Source: Forficula auricularia
Lineage: Eukaryota > Arthropoda > Insecta > Dermaptera > Forficulidae
DNA: 64,000 nucleotides
Assembly: GCA_024734495.1 (NCBI GenBank)
Contig: JALMQS010000161.1
Coordinates: 1,281,930 to 1,345,929, forward strand
Direction of reading: 5' to 3'
This document shows, in pieces, positions 10,644 through 22,046 of this stretch. The first letter of the stretch is position 1. Every line of letters starts with the position of its first letter. The notes beneath the pieces were generated by a model, which did not search any database, had not been told where the DNA came from, and saw only the letters and a program-made list of their open reading frames with translations. Position numbers and translations under genes: made by a program.

Positions 10644-11910
10644 TTTTTTTTTTTTTTTTAATGCAATCAAATGCAAGAAGGGGTGCACCAGTAAAGATGC
10701 AGTCCCTATGGATCTCGAAAGACCTGCATTACCGAAGAGAAGGGAAAGTTGATTAAGTGAGAGGGTGTAGACGTAGGTGTCTATGCACCCTGGTTTTGAA
10801 GGTTTGAAGATCATAGGTGCTGGGAAAGATAGAGGCTGGGAGAGAGTTCCAGTTCCTTGAAGTCATGGGGATATATGAATTCGCGAATGAAGTGGTCCGG
10901 CACTTTTCTAATTTGACCGCGAAAGAGTGTTGGGAGTCGGCAAAACGTGTGCTGCGTGCAAAGCATGCTTTGGGGGGAATTATTGATTTTATCTCATCAG
11001 AGCACCTGCCGTGATAGTATCTATAGAAAGGGAAAGGGCAGAGACATCTCTTCGATGAGCCAGCGAGTCGAGGGAGTCGGTGAGGGTAGAATCGTCAATT
11101 AGCCTGACGGCTCGTTTCTGAATTGCATCAAGGGTAGCAAGAGAATATTTTGAGGCTCCTCTCCACAGATGAGAGCCGTATTCGAGACAGGGCGGATTTG
11201 GGCCTTGTAGATGGTGAGAAGTTGTGGGGTTTGTAAAATCGCTTGGACCTGAATAAGAAGCCAATCTTCCTTGCTGCAGATTTCGCCACAGAGGAGATGT
11301 GTTCATTCCAAGACAGGTCAGATGCGACAGAGACGCCCAACATGGATAGGCTGTCACACATTTTCAGGGTATTCGAATCGAAGTGAATATCAGGGAAATC
11401 TTATTTTCGCGCCTAGAAATTAGACAACATTGAGTCTTGTTTGAATTGAAGCTAACTAAATTTTGAGAGCCCCATATTATTCAGTTTGTCTAGGTCGAGA
11501 GTAATTGAGCAGGCAACATTGATCTGATGAGTCGGGAAAGTAGAGTGTTGCCGTGTAGAGGCTATGTCGGCTTTAACAATGTGTGGGGTTTGCCGTTTGA
11601 TCAATAAGGATCAGCCGAGTAGCAACCAGGAAGAGTGTGGAGGAGTACGGGAGCCTTTGGGAGCCCACTCAGAGTTTGTGGAGAACGATCTCAGATGATG
11701 TTCCGTCCAACACAACTTTTATAACTTCCCGGTTTGTCAGAAAGCTTTCATCCAGGTTTGTAGGTAGCCGTGTGAATCCGAAGGCTGGCAGTTTGGCAAG
11801 AAGATTTTGGATGCCAAACCTAGGTCGTAAAGGCTTTGGAGATGGCTCAAGGGAAGCTGCAGCGAGGGTTTCTTCTCCGGCTCTAGAGTAGTTGTTCCAG
11901 GTGTAGGGTG
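10644..11910 (-). mobile_element. LINE family 1, copy 1
   Basis: On the minus strand this copy ends in a poly(A) tract (poly-T at 10644-10660 on the plus strand) preceded by GATTGCATT, exactly as in copies at 36.8, 51.6 and 55.9 kb. It is the longest copy at its 5' side, reaching polymerase motif A near 11870. Confidence 0.85.
10680..11900 (-). pseudogene. LINE family 1 reverse transcriptase, several frameshifts
   Basis: Across three minus-strand frames I read LLAKLPAFGF (the motif following the first catalytic Asp in jockey/CR1-type polymerases), VVLDGTSSE, then a decayed PQGSV/FLIYIND region. The thumb and C-terminal domain follow: MCDSLSMLGVSVASDLSWNEHISSVAK, QIRPCLEYGSHLWRGASKYSLATLDAIQKRAVRLI and the FYRYYHGRCSDE region. 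Frames switch near 11200, 11350 and 11650, so the gene is broken. The protein would reverse-transcribe element RNA at a nicked target. The best match by eye is the jockey/CR1 group. Compare the better-preserved copy at 50.6 kb. Confidence 0.85.
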
Positions 11911-11917
11911 ACATAGG

Positions 11918-12226
11918 TTAGATGTCGCCTGGAAACGATTTTGTCTGAATCCATATGTCTCTGTCTGGTTGGACCTTCCACGGCTCTATCTTTTTCCGGA
12001 ACGTGTTATTGAGTCCCATGGTCAGGCTATGTATTCCTGGCCGGATGAGTGTGTTGATGTTAAAGGTGCCCAGGTATGAATGGATTTTTGGCGTTATTCT
12101 TCTATTGTTTCTTCCTTGATTTAGTGATGGTCTGGGTCCCCCAGAATCTGAATGCCCTGTTGTCACTCGAGGGTGGGTAGATTGGTTACCACCTGGGGTA
12201 ATCTTGTTTTGCCTCTCACGATTCAT
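11918..12226 (-). pseudogene. Possible LINE endonuclease N-terminal fragment
   Basis: An open minus-strand frame of 102 residues contains YLGTFNINTLIRPGIHSL, resembling the opening of APE-type endonuclease domains (G-T-x-N-x-x-T-L). It ends shortly after, next to LINE family 1 copy 1. It may be the 5' part of the same element after an internal deletion, or a separate LINE piece. The remaining endonuclease motifs are not present. Confidence 0.35.
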
Positions 12227-12297
12227 GGTTGCTTGTTACGAAATTTTGTCCCGCGCATGCGCGAGGTTTTGTAGAACCAGAGATTGTCAGTTTCTGG

Positions 12298-12431
12298 AGC
12301 CGAGGGGCCGGTTTTTTATTATTTTCAAATAAATTCACTTTGCTTCTTGCTAGGATCGAACTGATGAAGTCTAGGTTGATGTTCGGATTAGAAAAGTTGG
12401 TGATTTAACCGATTGCGCTAACGACCCCTCT
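12298..12431 (-). mobile_element. tRNA-derived SINE
   Basis: The minus strand has an A-box-like TTAGCGCAATCGGTTAAA (about 12405-12422) and a B-box-like GTTCGATCCTA (12351-12361), the internal RNA polymerase III promoter of a tRNA head. A short AT-rich body follows. The arms do not fold as a full tRNA. Confidence 0.6.
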
Positions 12432-13475
12432 ATCTACGACTATCTATTTTAGTTATTATATTATACCTTAAAATTTTTAATTAAAACTTTGCATTTTCGA
12501 GGGTATGATACATATACACTCTACTAAAATTTACCGCTTCATCATTAAATGAAGTCACGATCTTCGAAATATCAATAAAGAATTATATTAATTATTAATT
12601 TCTAAATTTTACTCAAGGTACATTTTAATAATCCCTATAAAACGATGTTTCTTGCTTTCTACGTATACCTATTACAAATTAAGATTACTAGTAATGATAA
12701 ATAAAGTTGTTTTTATTACATCTATAAAACGGAGTCCGTTTAAAAGTTGACTGTCAATATATGTTAGATACATGATATATATAGATCTAGGTCGCAAAAT
12801 GTTTATCATATAATATGAGGTCTATAAAATGAGTCCATTACTCAGAGACATGTTAGATTTTATTTCAATTTAATTATCTAGTCTTGTTTATTATTTAGAA
12901 TCACTCGAAAGGAAAATTTCAGGTAAATGAATAATTACAAGACCAAGGAAAAATACTGGTTGTATCTGTAATGCGAAAAGTTACGTAATTCAAGAAGTGG
13001 TTGGTTATAGAGGTGTTGTTTATAGGGGTCAAAAAAGGAAAAAATGGTGTGGCCATCCACATGACTACACCTTTCCCCTCTCTTATTTTTAATATTTAGT
13101 AAAATAATTTATAATCATATATGAACTCCCCCTTCTGAATTTCGAACTCATTAGCAATTTATGATATCTCGTTTTAAATAAAAATCTTTTAATGTAAATA
13201 TCAGATTTTATTAATTTAAATTAGTCCAGTCTTTATTTTAGTTCTTTATTTAAATTAAACCAGTCTTAGGACTGTATACTCAATGATTATGATTAATTTA
13301 AATTATTTTTGATCCGCCCCCCCCCCTCCCTCTCCAATTTTCATAAGGTCATATAGGGTGCATAATGCATATGGAAAATTTCCTACAAATTGATCAAAAG
13401 GTCTAGGATTGATAGTTCTATTTTTTAAACTCCCCCCCCCTACAGAATTTTGCTCTCGAGAAAATGACCCTCTTT
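12432..13475. other. Gene-free stretch with a B-family fragment
   Basis: 13050-13150 shares GTGGCCATCCAC and TTTAATATTTAGTAAAAT with family B's distal end. 13310-13445 has C-rich runs like those in A/B units. No gene is seen. Confidence 0.4.
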
Positions 13476-14210
13476 TTAACCGACTTAAAAAAAGGGAGGA
13501 GGTTCTCTATTGACAAGATACATTTTTTTTTTTTTTGTGCCTATGTTACCTCTATCTCCGCCAATTGTGGACCGATTTTGAAAAAAATTGCATTGAGTCC
13601 AGTCTACCTTCCGATTGGTACCCATTTTTTTCATGGTATTAGACGTTTTTGTTAGTTTGTTCAGGAACTAACTTCTTTGTTTATGAACCGATTTCGATGA
13701 TTCTTTGTTTATTAGAAAGGGGGTATCTTAGGGATGGTGAAATATTAATTTGGTCAAGTTCTGATGATAGGACCACTTTTAATAACATCACTAAAAGAGA
13801 GAAAAATAAAAATAATTTTTAAGAAAAAAATAAAACCGACCTCAAAAAAACTAAATGCAACAAATAAAATACACCAAAAAGTATAAAATAATTATTATCT
13901 TATTTAGTTACAACTAAACGACGAAATATTAACATGAAATCACTTTTTGAAGTCGGTGCCAAACATATACCTTTTATGAATCGCACTCGATCGGATCTTA
14001 CTTAGTACGTTTGGTGGGTACGCTCGCTTATAGGTATGGTTTGTTTGAGCACCGACTTCAAAAAGTAATTTCATGTTCATATTTCTGTCGTTTAGTTGTA
14101 ACTAAATAAGATATAATAATTATTTTATACCTTTTTAGTGTATTTTATTGTTGAATTTAATTTTTTGAAGTTGGTTTTATTTTTTCTTAAAAATTTTTAT
14201 TTATTATAGG
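13476..14210. mobile_element. Family D element, copy 1
   Basis: Starts TTAACCGACTTAAAAAAAGG and includes GAACCGATTTCGATG. The right half is a large hairpin: arms at about 13845-13966 and 14058-14185 (CACTTTTTGAAGTCGGTGCC and inverse) around a 90-bp loop. Copy 2 at 44461-45215 has the same layout, so the left part and hairpin form one element. It is non-coding. Confidence 0.7.
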
Positions 14211-14289
14211 TCCTTTTATAGTAAATTCCATTTTTATTGGATTTGTTATTTTAGTTTAAAAATTTATAATTTTTTTTAAGAGCTCTCCC

Positions 14290-14620
14290 CTCCATAAGTT
14301 TTAGTTCGATCTGAACCAAAATCGAATCAGCTCTTCTTTTTTTTGTCTTTTCGGCCTTTCTAGCCATAGCCAATTTACATATATTAATTATTTATTTTTA
14401 TCTCTATCTCTCCCTGAGGTCAGGTATTAGCCGGATGCCTTGAGCCGGATTCGAACCCAGGTCCACTTGAGTTAGCAGGCTGACGTGCTAACCCCTAACC
14501 TACCCGAACCCCTCCCTACCGAATCTGCTCCTTAATCTCAATATAAAGAATCTACATGTGAAATTTCATTTTGATATAGATTCTAGTTTTTGAGCTAGTA
14601 CAGGGGTGTGAGTACAACCT
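14290..14620 (-). mobile_element. B-family fragment hosting a SINE
   Basis: CCAAAATCGAATCAGCTCT and, after the SINE, CTTAATCTCAATAT and TAGTTTTTGAGCTAG together match the reverse strand of family B, so the SINE landed in an older B copy. Confidence 0.6.
14334..14520 (-). mobile_element. tRNA-derived SINE, minus copy
   Basis: The minus strand carries GGGTTAGCACGTCAGCCTGC and the B-box GGGTTCGAATCCGG, then a tail including CTAGAAAGGCCGAAAAG. Near-identical 10-bp flanks (GAATCAGCTC and GAATCTGCTC) look like a target duplication. It is the same family as 14779-14935, in opposite orientation. Confidence 0.8.
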
Positions 14621-14778
14621 TTTAGCATCCTTGGGCCACATTTGAAAAAAAAATCGTCTCGGGCCTCACTTAGTAAATAATGTACAATAATGATATCCGT
14701 TTTGACAAATATCATATGTGGAAGCCAAAAAGTAAACAATAGACAAAAAATAATAATAATAAACAAGCAATCGCATTC

Positions 14779-14935
14779 AGGGGGTCAGATAAGCTAGGGG
14801 TTAGCGTGCCACCCTGCTAACCAAGTGGACCGGGGTTCGAATCCGGCTCGAGGCATCCGACTAAAATCTGACCCCGAGGGGTAGAGACAAATTTAAAAAT
14901 TGGCTTATGGCTAGAAAGGCCGAAAAGCCAAAAAA
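14779..14935 (+). mobile_element. tRNA-derived SINE, complete, with 14-bp target duplication
   Basis: The A-box lies within TAAGCTAGGGGTTAGCGTG (14790-14808) and the B-box GGTTCGAATCC is at 14834-14844. The tRNA-like head closes with GGGGTCAGAT and ATCTGACCCC, then a short tail ends in an A-run. A perfect duplication AAGCAATCGCATTC flanks it at 14765-14778 and 14936-14949. It would be transcribed by polymerase III and moved by a LINE's enzymes. Confidence 0.88.
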
Positions 14936-14949
14936 AAGCAATCGCATTC

Positions 14950-16288
14950 TTTGAATTGATATTATTATTACCTAATAATAATAGACAGAAAAAACAAGAT
15001 AAAAGATGCAATGTAAATCTTTGAAAACAAATGAAAATGAGATTATATTGACAATATCTAGAAACTAATTAGACATTTACTACTGAGAATGGTCTAGTTG
15101 TGGTGAGCAAAACTGTATAATGAATTAAAAATAATAAATAATAGGAATTTACAAAATTAGCAACCCTTGAAATCTCAACAATTAAATATACAGATACTAA
15201 GTTCTGGAAGAATAAATTGAACGATTAAAACTACTTAAATCTCTTCTAAGTAATAATGAAATAATAATAGAGGTAATAGTTGAAATATTGATAATAATCA
15301 CGCAGAAACACGTGGATCGTATGATGATGTTAATTCGATTAATGCTGTATCCATGTATTGACGAAAATGAAGATGATTTAGTATGAATTTAAATTTGAAA
15401 ACACCCAAATAAATTGGCTATTTTTAAAGACTTTTTTATATGTGATATTAATGGCGTCTTGTGACAATTTTTTTAAATAAAAAGTATTATAAAAATATTA
15501 AAGTTTTTAAGAAGTTTACAATTTTCTGTCTGGCCGCATTCATCTTAGCGCTGGGCCTCAGGCCGAGGGTTGGACATCTCTGAACTAGAGCAGTTCACAA
15601 TATTTGATAACATACTTAGGTAACTAACTAAAGGGCTAACATACTAATAGACATTTTGACAAAATAATTAATATCTGTATGTTCAATCATTTGGGGAAAA
15701 ATGCCGGCTAACTAACAAATGGAGAGAAATATTGACTTAGTGACGACAGAAATACAGTTCCAGTTCACGATTGCATAGAACCCTAAACAATTTTATTTTT
15801 TTAAATTTGCCCTATCTAATTAAATAAATAAATAAATATAAACAGAAATCCATTTAATTTGAAGAAAAATAATTTTCAAAGATAGAGCTTCGCCTGTGTG
15901 TTCTAGGTTATGCATTCAAATCGAAGCGCTCTGAATTGCGGGTTGCATCATTAGGCGTTCAATATTAAAACCATTAATATGTTTTTTAATATCACTTAAA
16001 AATAAACAAAATAGAAAAAAGAAAATTTCATATAATTTCAATCTAGACAGACACAACTATTAGAATTAAATGTATTTATTAATTTGTCAAAATGTCTATT
16101 AGTACACGTTACTAAATTTTGTGTAGTGCTGGTGAGAACCTAGTCCAGGTTTTCCCCCGCCATTATTTATTTGAAACATAATTTTTGAGAATGATTAGTG
16201 ATTAGTAATGAAGCTGTTGAAGCTTTTATTTTTGTGATTAATTTGATTAAAATAAATTTTTCATTTAAATCACACAAATAATTAATTA
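14950..16288. other. No gene seen
   Basis: AT-rich sequence with short frames only. A LINE- or MITE-like boundary was not recognised. Confidence 0.4.
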
Positions 16289-16620
16289 TCTATCTATATA
16301 CTATTATTAAACGAGCAAAAATTGTATATATATTTATATATTTGTATCGTTGTTCTATTTTGAATATGGCTCTACCGTTTTTGATGAAACCAACTCTATT
16401 AACAAGTTTTGAGAATGAGAAAACGATCTGGCTAGGTCTGGACCTCGAGAAATTTCATCTTAATTGATCTTTTCTTAATTAAAGTAATTATTTATTTGAT
16501 GAAGATTTTCTTTAGGAGACGGGCTGGGTATAAATATGCAATTGGATGTTGATGAAAGCAGTCCACGGTGGTTGTAAAAAATAAGACTATAGAGAGTTTT
16601 ATTATTTTACATTTATTTGT

Positions 16621-16665
16621 TAAACCGACGTTTCGGAGATTTATTCTCTCCTTCTTCAGGGTCTA
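16621..16665 (-). ncRNA. Hammerhead-like sequence, degenerate
   Basis: The minus strand gives TAGACC, CTGAAGA, AGGAGA-loop-TCTCC, GAAAC, GTC, GGTTTA. TAGACC/GGTTTA form a six-pair stem I with one G-U, and GGAGA/TCTCC form stem II. CTGATGA is changed to CTGAAGA and stem III has no loop, so activity is unlikely. Similar remnants are known at the ends of Penelope-like elements. Confidence 0.5.
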
Positions 16666-18238
16666 TATAATTGAGGGAAGAACGAACATTAATTAGGATT
16701 GGGATTTTCACAAATCATTCAGTAATATAAAAACAATATACACAAAACAAAAATAATAATCATAAATCTACTTACAACAAAAAGTCAATGAAAGTAGTTC
16801 AAAATATAGTTACTTTCTGTCTCCTTTGACAATGCCAAAAAAACATTATAAAAATTCTTTTCATCTCGAATAGAAAACAAAGTAAAAAGCAATTGATGAT
16901 CCATATGTTAATGAGAGATATATAAATGAATGAATGTATAACATGTCCCCACCAATCATTGGATGCGCAGAATATCGTTGCGCATATCGGTATAGTTGTT
17001 GGTTTTTTTTTTAAATTTATATTACAATTATTTACAAATTTATAAATATGGTTATCGAGTCCCAAAATTATTTATAACTGAAAATCTCAATAAAAAGTTT
17101 GTTTACATTTTTTTCAATTATATTTTATTTATTAATTGGTTTTTTAATTTTAAAACCCACTAATAGGTTATAACAAATATTATTATAGTATATTAAAATT
17201 AGGATTTTTTTAATTAACAGTTGTCTAAATCATAACATTACAGGTGGATTCATAACAAAACAGATGTGTTTACAAATAAAGTGGTTGAAGTGGCTTTTTT
17301 TATATAACTTTGAAACAAATCTTATTTAATTTTATGTTTTTATTTTACATCCTATACGATTATTTTTTTTATTATTATTTTCCTATTTATTTTTTTATAA
17401 TGTTTATCAATATGAACGAAAGTGGGCGAATTGGTTACGAGTAAACAAATATACGCATAATATGTAGGTCCACTAGAAAGCTAGAAATGCAAAAACTGGG
17501 TGCGGGGTGGGGTGGATGTGGGAGGTGAAGGAGGTGGAGTGCAGTTGGGTGGACCCGGGGGCGGGGTGAGGAGTGGGGGTGGCGATGGGATTGCGGGGGG
17601 GGGGGGCGTGGTATCGGGAGGGGCGTCCAGGGGACGTGTACTATATACTGGGTGAGTTTTTTATCTTGAGACAGCCTTATAACTCAAAAACAGTGGATTA
17701 TATGAAAAAAGTTTCAAATAAAAGTTTGTTTATATCGATGGGGAAACTAAACTACACTATTGTTTGTCGACGTAGAACAAGCTTTCAACGGTATTTCAAT
17801 GTCAAGTTCTGTTTTTAAATAGAACCCTATATTTTTCTATACGTCTACTTGATCTACAAAAAAAAACTGAACAACTTTCATAAGAGCTATTTTTTTTATA
17901 CGACATCAAATAAACAAAATACATGAATCAATTAGATCTCTAAAAAAATTCTTAAAATTATTTTTAACAATTATTTAACTTAATTATCAACTAATAATGA
18001 TTAAATAATTAATTATTAAATAAATAATCATTAAATCGAAATGACACAACAATGAAAATAAGTGTTTATAATGATATTAAAACTTCGTTATACTCAGATT
18101 TAAGAGATTAATAGTTTATTTATCGTGTCAATCGAGTAGATAGTTATATTGTATTACTATAATAAAAATGGAGCATTTTTTGTTGAAGACAGAATTAAAA
18201 TGGCCTTAATTTATGCGGTGAACGTGGAAGAAGTCTTA

Positions 18239-18345
18239 AGGGGCTTTTTTATAATGATATTGATACAAGAAGAAGTTGTACCAAGAAGGTACAACCTCTG
18301 TAGTCCGTCGTGGACCCTTGTAACGTGAAGATAAGAGGAGATTTA
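18239..18345 (-). mobile_element. LINE 3' end fragment
   Basis: Near-identical to 28428-28530 (GATATTGATACAAGAAGAAG, then CCTCTGTAGTCCGT). On the minus strand it resembles the 3' untranslated end of the LINE family 1 group. Confidence 0.5.
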
Positions 18346-18424
18346 GGGATTGGGTAGCAGTCGAAGGCTGCCATTGAAATGGATGACGAGCGTTTTCCTG
18401 ATAGGAATACACCCTCATAAGCTT

Positions 18425-18570
18425 CATTTTATTGTGTTGTAAAATCTGTTTAAAGAAAAAAACAGGAAATGTAAAGGCTACAAAGAAACTGGAACAGGTC
18501 AAAATAAGGAACTGGAATTCATCCAAAAGACTTGCGATACATTCTGGAATGTCTCAGAACAGTGTCGAAA
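18425..18570 (+). pseudogene. Possible transposase DNA-binding remnant in J
   Basis: One plus-strand frame reads RNWNSSKRLAIHSGMSQNSV then EKLL, resembling the helix-turn-helix at the start of Tc1/mariner transposases (R-x-L-A-x-x-x-G-x-S-x-x-S-V). About 45 residues survive, with no catalytic block. A related stretch occurs in J copy 3 near 53760-53890. Confidence 0.4.
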
Positions 18571-19001
18571 AATTATTAAATTATTTATTTAATAATTAAT
18601 TATTTAATCATTATTAGTTGATAATTAAATTAAATAATTGTTAAAAATAATTATTAAGAATTTTTTTGAAATCTAATTGATTCATGTATTTTGTTTATTT
18701 GATGTCCTATAAAAAATAGCTCTTATAAAAGTTGTTCAGCTTTTTTTGTTTGTAGATTAAGGAAAAATAAAGGGTTTTATTTAAAAAACAGAACTTGACA
18801 TTGAAATACCCTTGAAAGCTTGTTCTACGTCGACAAACAATAGTGTAGTTTAGTTTTCCCCTCGATATAAATAAACTTTTATTTGAAACTTTTTTTCCAT
18901 ATAGTGCACTGTTTTTGAGTTATAGGACTGTCTCAAGATAAAAAACTCACCCGGTATATTTGTATTTTTTTTAATTTGGTTACGGTGGCTCCAGGTACTA
19001 A

Positions 19002-19920
19002 TTAATTATGTGTTATTTAAATTAAAAATTCAAATTTTAATGAATATTTAGATATTTAGATATTTATACCTAGGCCTGAGTATGAACGACTTATATATCT
19101 AGTTTTTTTTTGTTTTACCTCCCAATCTTCAAATTAAGAATCTGACCTGAGCAAACTTTTAAAGTATTCATTTAGACATAATTTTAATACTTTTTTTTTA
19201 CTAACCCAAGTTAGAAGAAATATTTAAAATTATTATCATCATCATAAAAAATTTTAAAAGGCGGACTTTTTAATAAAAAAATAAGATAAAAATAAATAAA
19301 TAAAGGAGTTATTTTTTCCTTCATATTTCCTGTTTATTTATTTGTACACTTTGTGTTTCTTTTTCTCTTTTTGTTTCCGCATCCAAAGGAAACTGGATTA
19401 GGCATTCCTTTGTTTTCGTTCTTTATTTTCTTACTATAATAAAATTTAAAAGACTTAATTAAAGTATCAAAAAAAAAGTATAAAAATAAAAGAATCTCTC
19501 GAAACTTTCTCTAGTCATGATATTATTTTTCTTATCTTTTAATTGGGACTTGAACGTTTCGGTTAACTTAAATTGAGAGAGAGTGAGAGAGCTCTATATC
19601 GAAATGTTTCTTAAGTGCGTTTGTTGTTATTATATGGACAAATAGACTCCATTCGAATCAATTGGGTTATCCTGGAGTTTGGAGTGCTTTTGTAGTCTAC
19701 CTAAACCTCCCTGCCTACGAAATATCCAATAAGTGATAACATTTGATCTTTATTTCTATTAGATAATTAAATTCCTGTCTATTATGATTAAAAACAAGTG
19801 AAAAATTTGTCCAAGTCCAGCATTTCTGGAAGCGATTAATTGCCTCAACTATTATATTTACATTACAAAAAATAAAAAAAATTAAAAGCCTGTAAAAAAG
19901 ATCTTGTCAAATAGAGTTGT
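19002..19920. other. No gene seen
   Basis: AT-rich spacer. GAGAGAGAGTGAGAGAG occurs at about 19576-19592. No coding domain was recognised. Confidence 0.4.
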
Positions 19921-19921
19921 A

Positions 19922-20140
19922 TACAGGGTAGGCCATAAATATCTACCACATTTTGAAGAGGTATAAAAAAATGATAACATTTAACTAGAAAAAACTGAAT
20001 ATTTTTTTTGAAAAGAAAATAATTTTTTTTTAATGTCTTTTAAACATTATCAGAAAAAAAAGGGGGGGGGGGGGTCAAAAATAAATATAATATATATTCC
20101 GTTAAAATGATAACCTCCTCCTTTCGTCGGTTAAAAATTT
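19922..20140. mobile_element. Truncated A-family end plus D fragment
   Basis: The A-family left end TACAGGGTAGGCCATAAAT and its arm run to a G-homopolymer at 20060-20075. AACCTCCTCCTTTCGTCGG at 20111 is the inverse of the start of family D. Confidence 0.6.
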
Positions 20141-20929
20141 ACAAAAAGTATTATCAAAACCATTTTATAACTCAGAAAAAAATGTATGTGTCCATTTTTC
20201 AAAACTCCGTATGTGCAGCTTGACACACGAATGCGTAACAGAGTCTATATATCCCAGCGTGTAGATATCATTTTATTTTGGGATAAATAAAAAAACAAAA
20301 TCTTAACCAAGGGGAAATATTTTATTTGATTCTTTTTATTTTTCATTCTTTTTATTTTATTGATGTAATCCAAGAATTATTGCAATATAAAACAAGAAAG
20401 ATATTCAAGACATTTAACACCCCCCTGGGAGATAAAATGTTCATCAATGCTAAAATCTGCTCTCCCTATAACTTTCTTAAGTAATTGGATACTTCATTTC
20501 GAAAAGGATATACGTCTACTTACACCAACCTTCTTTTTATAGGTAAAATGTTTTCATGAAAATTGATTCTTTTTCTTTTTTTTATTCATTGCAATATCAA
20601 CACATTCAATTACTGAAAATCGATATTATTATTATTATTATTATTTTCAATAAAGCTTTATTAAATAAATTGGAAGAGACAAGTTTTAATTATATATCCA
20701 GTGTTGTTAAATTTCAAAAATCCTCTAGATACAGATGCTCTTGTAATAATAAATTGAATTACAAATTGGAGGAAAAAGTGAGGCATTTTTAAAACCCGGT
20801 AAGCTGTTTGCAGTTTGCGGTGTGAATTAACCCTTCTTCGGGCAAACTTGACTTTTCAGGCACAACCAGAACTCAGTTACGTAAAAATCGTGATGTCACA
20901 AAAGTCAAATTAAACAAGCTGGCGTGTTC
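20141..20929. other. No gene seen
   Basis: AT-rich, with an (ATT)n run at 20624-20645. The short frame at 20556-20792 is low-complexity. Confidence 0.4.
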
Positions 20930-21879
20930 TGATGTGGCCATCCACTTGACTTTAACATACATCCTGGCCCTCACTTATATTTAATATTTAATAAAGTTAT
21001 TTATGATCATGTAGTGGAGGGGGGTTAATTTTTCCGTTTTAGACTCCTGGGAGCCCACTGATTATGTATACAAAATTTGGTTGAGTTTGGTCAAGTGGCC
21101 AAGTTTTAATTTTTTGACCTACCCCCCCCCCGATTTTAGGGCGGTTAGTTTTTGTATTTTTAGTCTTCTGGGGTCCCACTGATTATGTATACAAAATTTG
21201 TTCGAGTTTGGTAAATGGCCAAGATTTTCATTTTTCACCCTGCACCTTCCCCCTATTTTGGGCGGTTAGTTTTTGCATTTTTAGACTTCTGGGTTCCCAC
21301 TGATTATGTAAAAATTTGGTTGAGTTTGGTAAATAGCAAAGATTTTAATTTTTGATCCTGAACACCCCCCCCCCCCATTTCGGGAGGTTAGTTTTTGCAT
21401 TTGTAGTCTTCTGGGGTCCCACTGATTATGTATACAAAATTTGGTTGAGTTTGGTCAAATGGCCTAGATTTTTAATTTTTAACAACCCCTCCACCCCTTT
21501 CATTTTGGGTACATATGCACCAAAATCTAATCAGTTCTTAATCTCAATGGACCAAAACTACGTGTGAAATTTGGTTTCGATATTCACACTAGATTTTGAG
21601 CTAGCTAGTCCACAAAATTTAATAACGCACAGACTAACAACCAGACAGATTAATTAACTAAGTAACAGTACATTTTGATAAAACAGTTATTATCTCGAAA
21701 AATATAATTTTTTCGATGTTCACTTATTAGAGCTTTTTTGTAGAGCGAAATGCCATGGTTTCGCTCAATTTTTTTAATCAAAATAGTTTCAGCCGTTTTT
21801 GAGATATTTCGAAAAAATAAGGAAAAAAACCACTTTTTTCATGCTTGATTACAATACTTGACCATACCCTGTATGGTAA
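20930..21879 (-). mobile_element. Family B element, full-length reverse copy
   Basis: Runs from GATGTGGCCATCCACTTGA through four tandem 116-bp-type units (21010-21530; each with CTGATTATGTATACAAAATT or a close variant) to the B lead in inverse orientation, ending CCATACCCTGTATGG. It is the best guide to the family's extent, about 950 bp. It is non-coding; open frames over the units are artefacts of the repeat. Confidence 0.7.
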
Positions 21880-22046
21880 AATAAAAATTATAGGTTATAA
21901 AATTGATAGTGTGACGTCACAATATAGGAGAGCTCGATGAAAATGTGACAGAATGTGACAAAGGAGGAGGATCTAAAAATCTTTAAATTCGTATAACATA
22001 ATTTATAGATGGTCCCTAAGTTCTCAACATACGTACTTTTTACTGT

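Larger units (their letters stand above)
17645..18957. mobile_element. Long-TIR element J, copy 1
   Basis: The left end TACTGGGTGAGTTTTTTATC is matched by the inverted right end AAAAAACTCACCCGGTA, with roughly 370-bp arms (TTATAACTCAAAAACAGTG, GAACAAGCTTTCAA and inverses). TA-rich flanks and the position within element I show insertion at a TA. The interior has a decayed HTH-like frame at 18425-18570 and a LINE 3' fragment at 18239-18345. Confidence 0.75.
16289..19001 (+). mobile_element. Helitron-like element I, copy 1, with nested insertions
   Basis: The 5' side reads A followed by TCTAT...ATTAAACGAGCAAAAATTG. The 3' side reads GGCTCCAGGTACTAA followed by T, compatible with Helitron ends (TC...CTRR inserted between A and T). 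The terminal hairpin is decayed in this copy. A G-rich minisatellite lies at 17500-17640. It is interrupted by a Penelope-like end (about 16560-16790) and by element J (17645-18957). Three other copies exist in the window. Confidence 0.6.
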
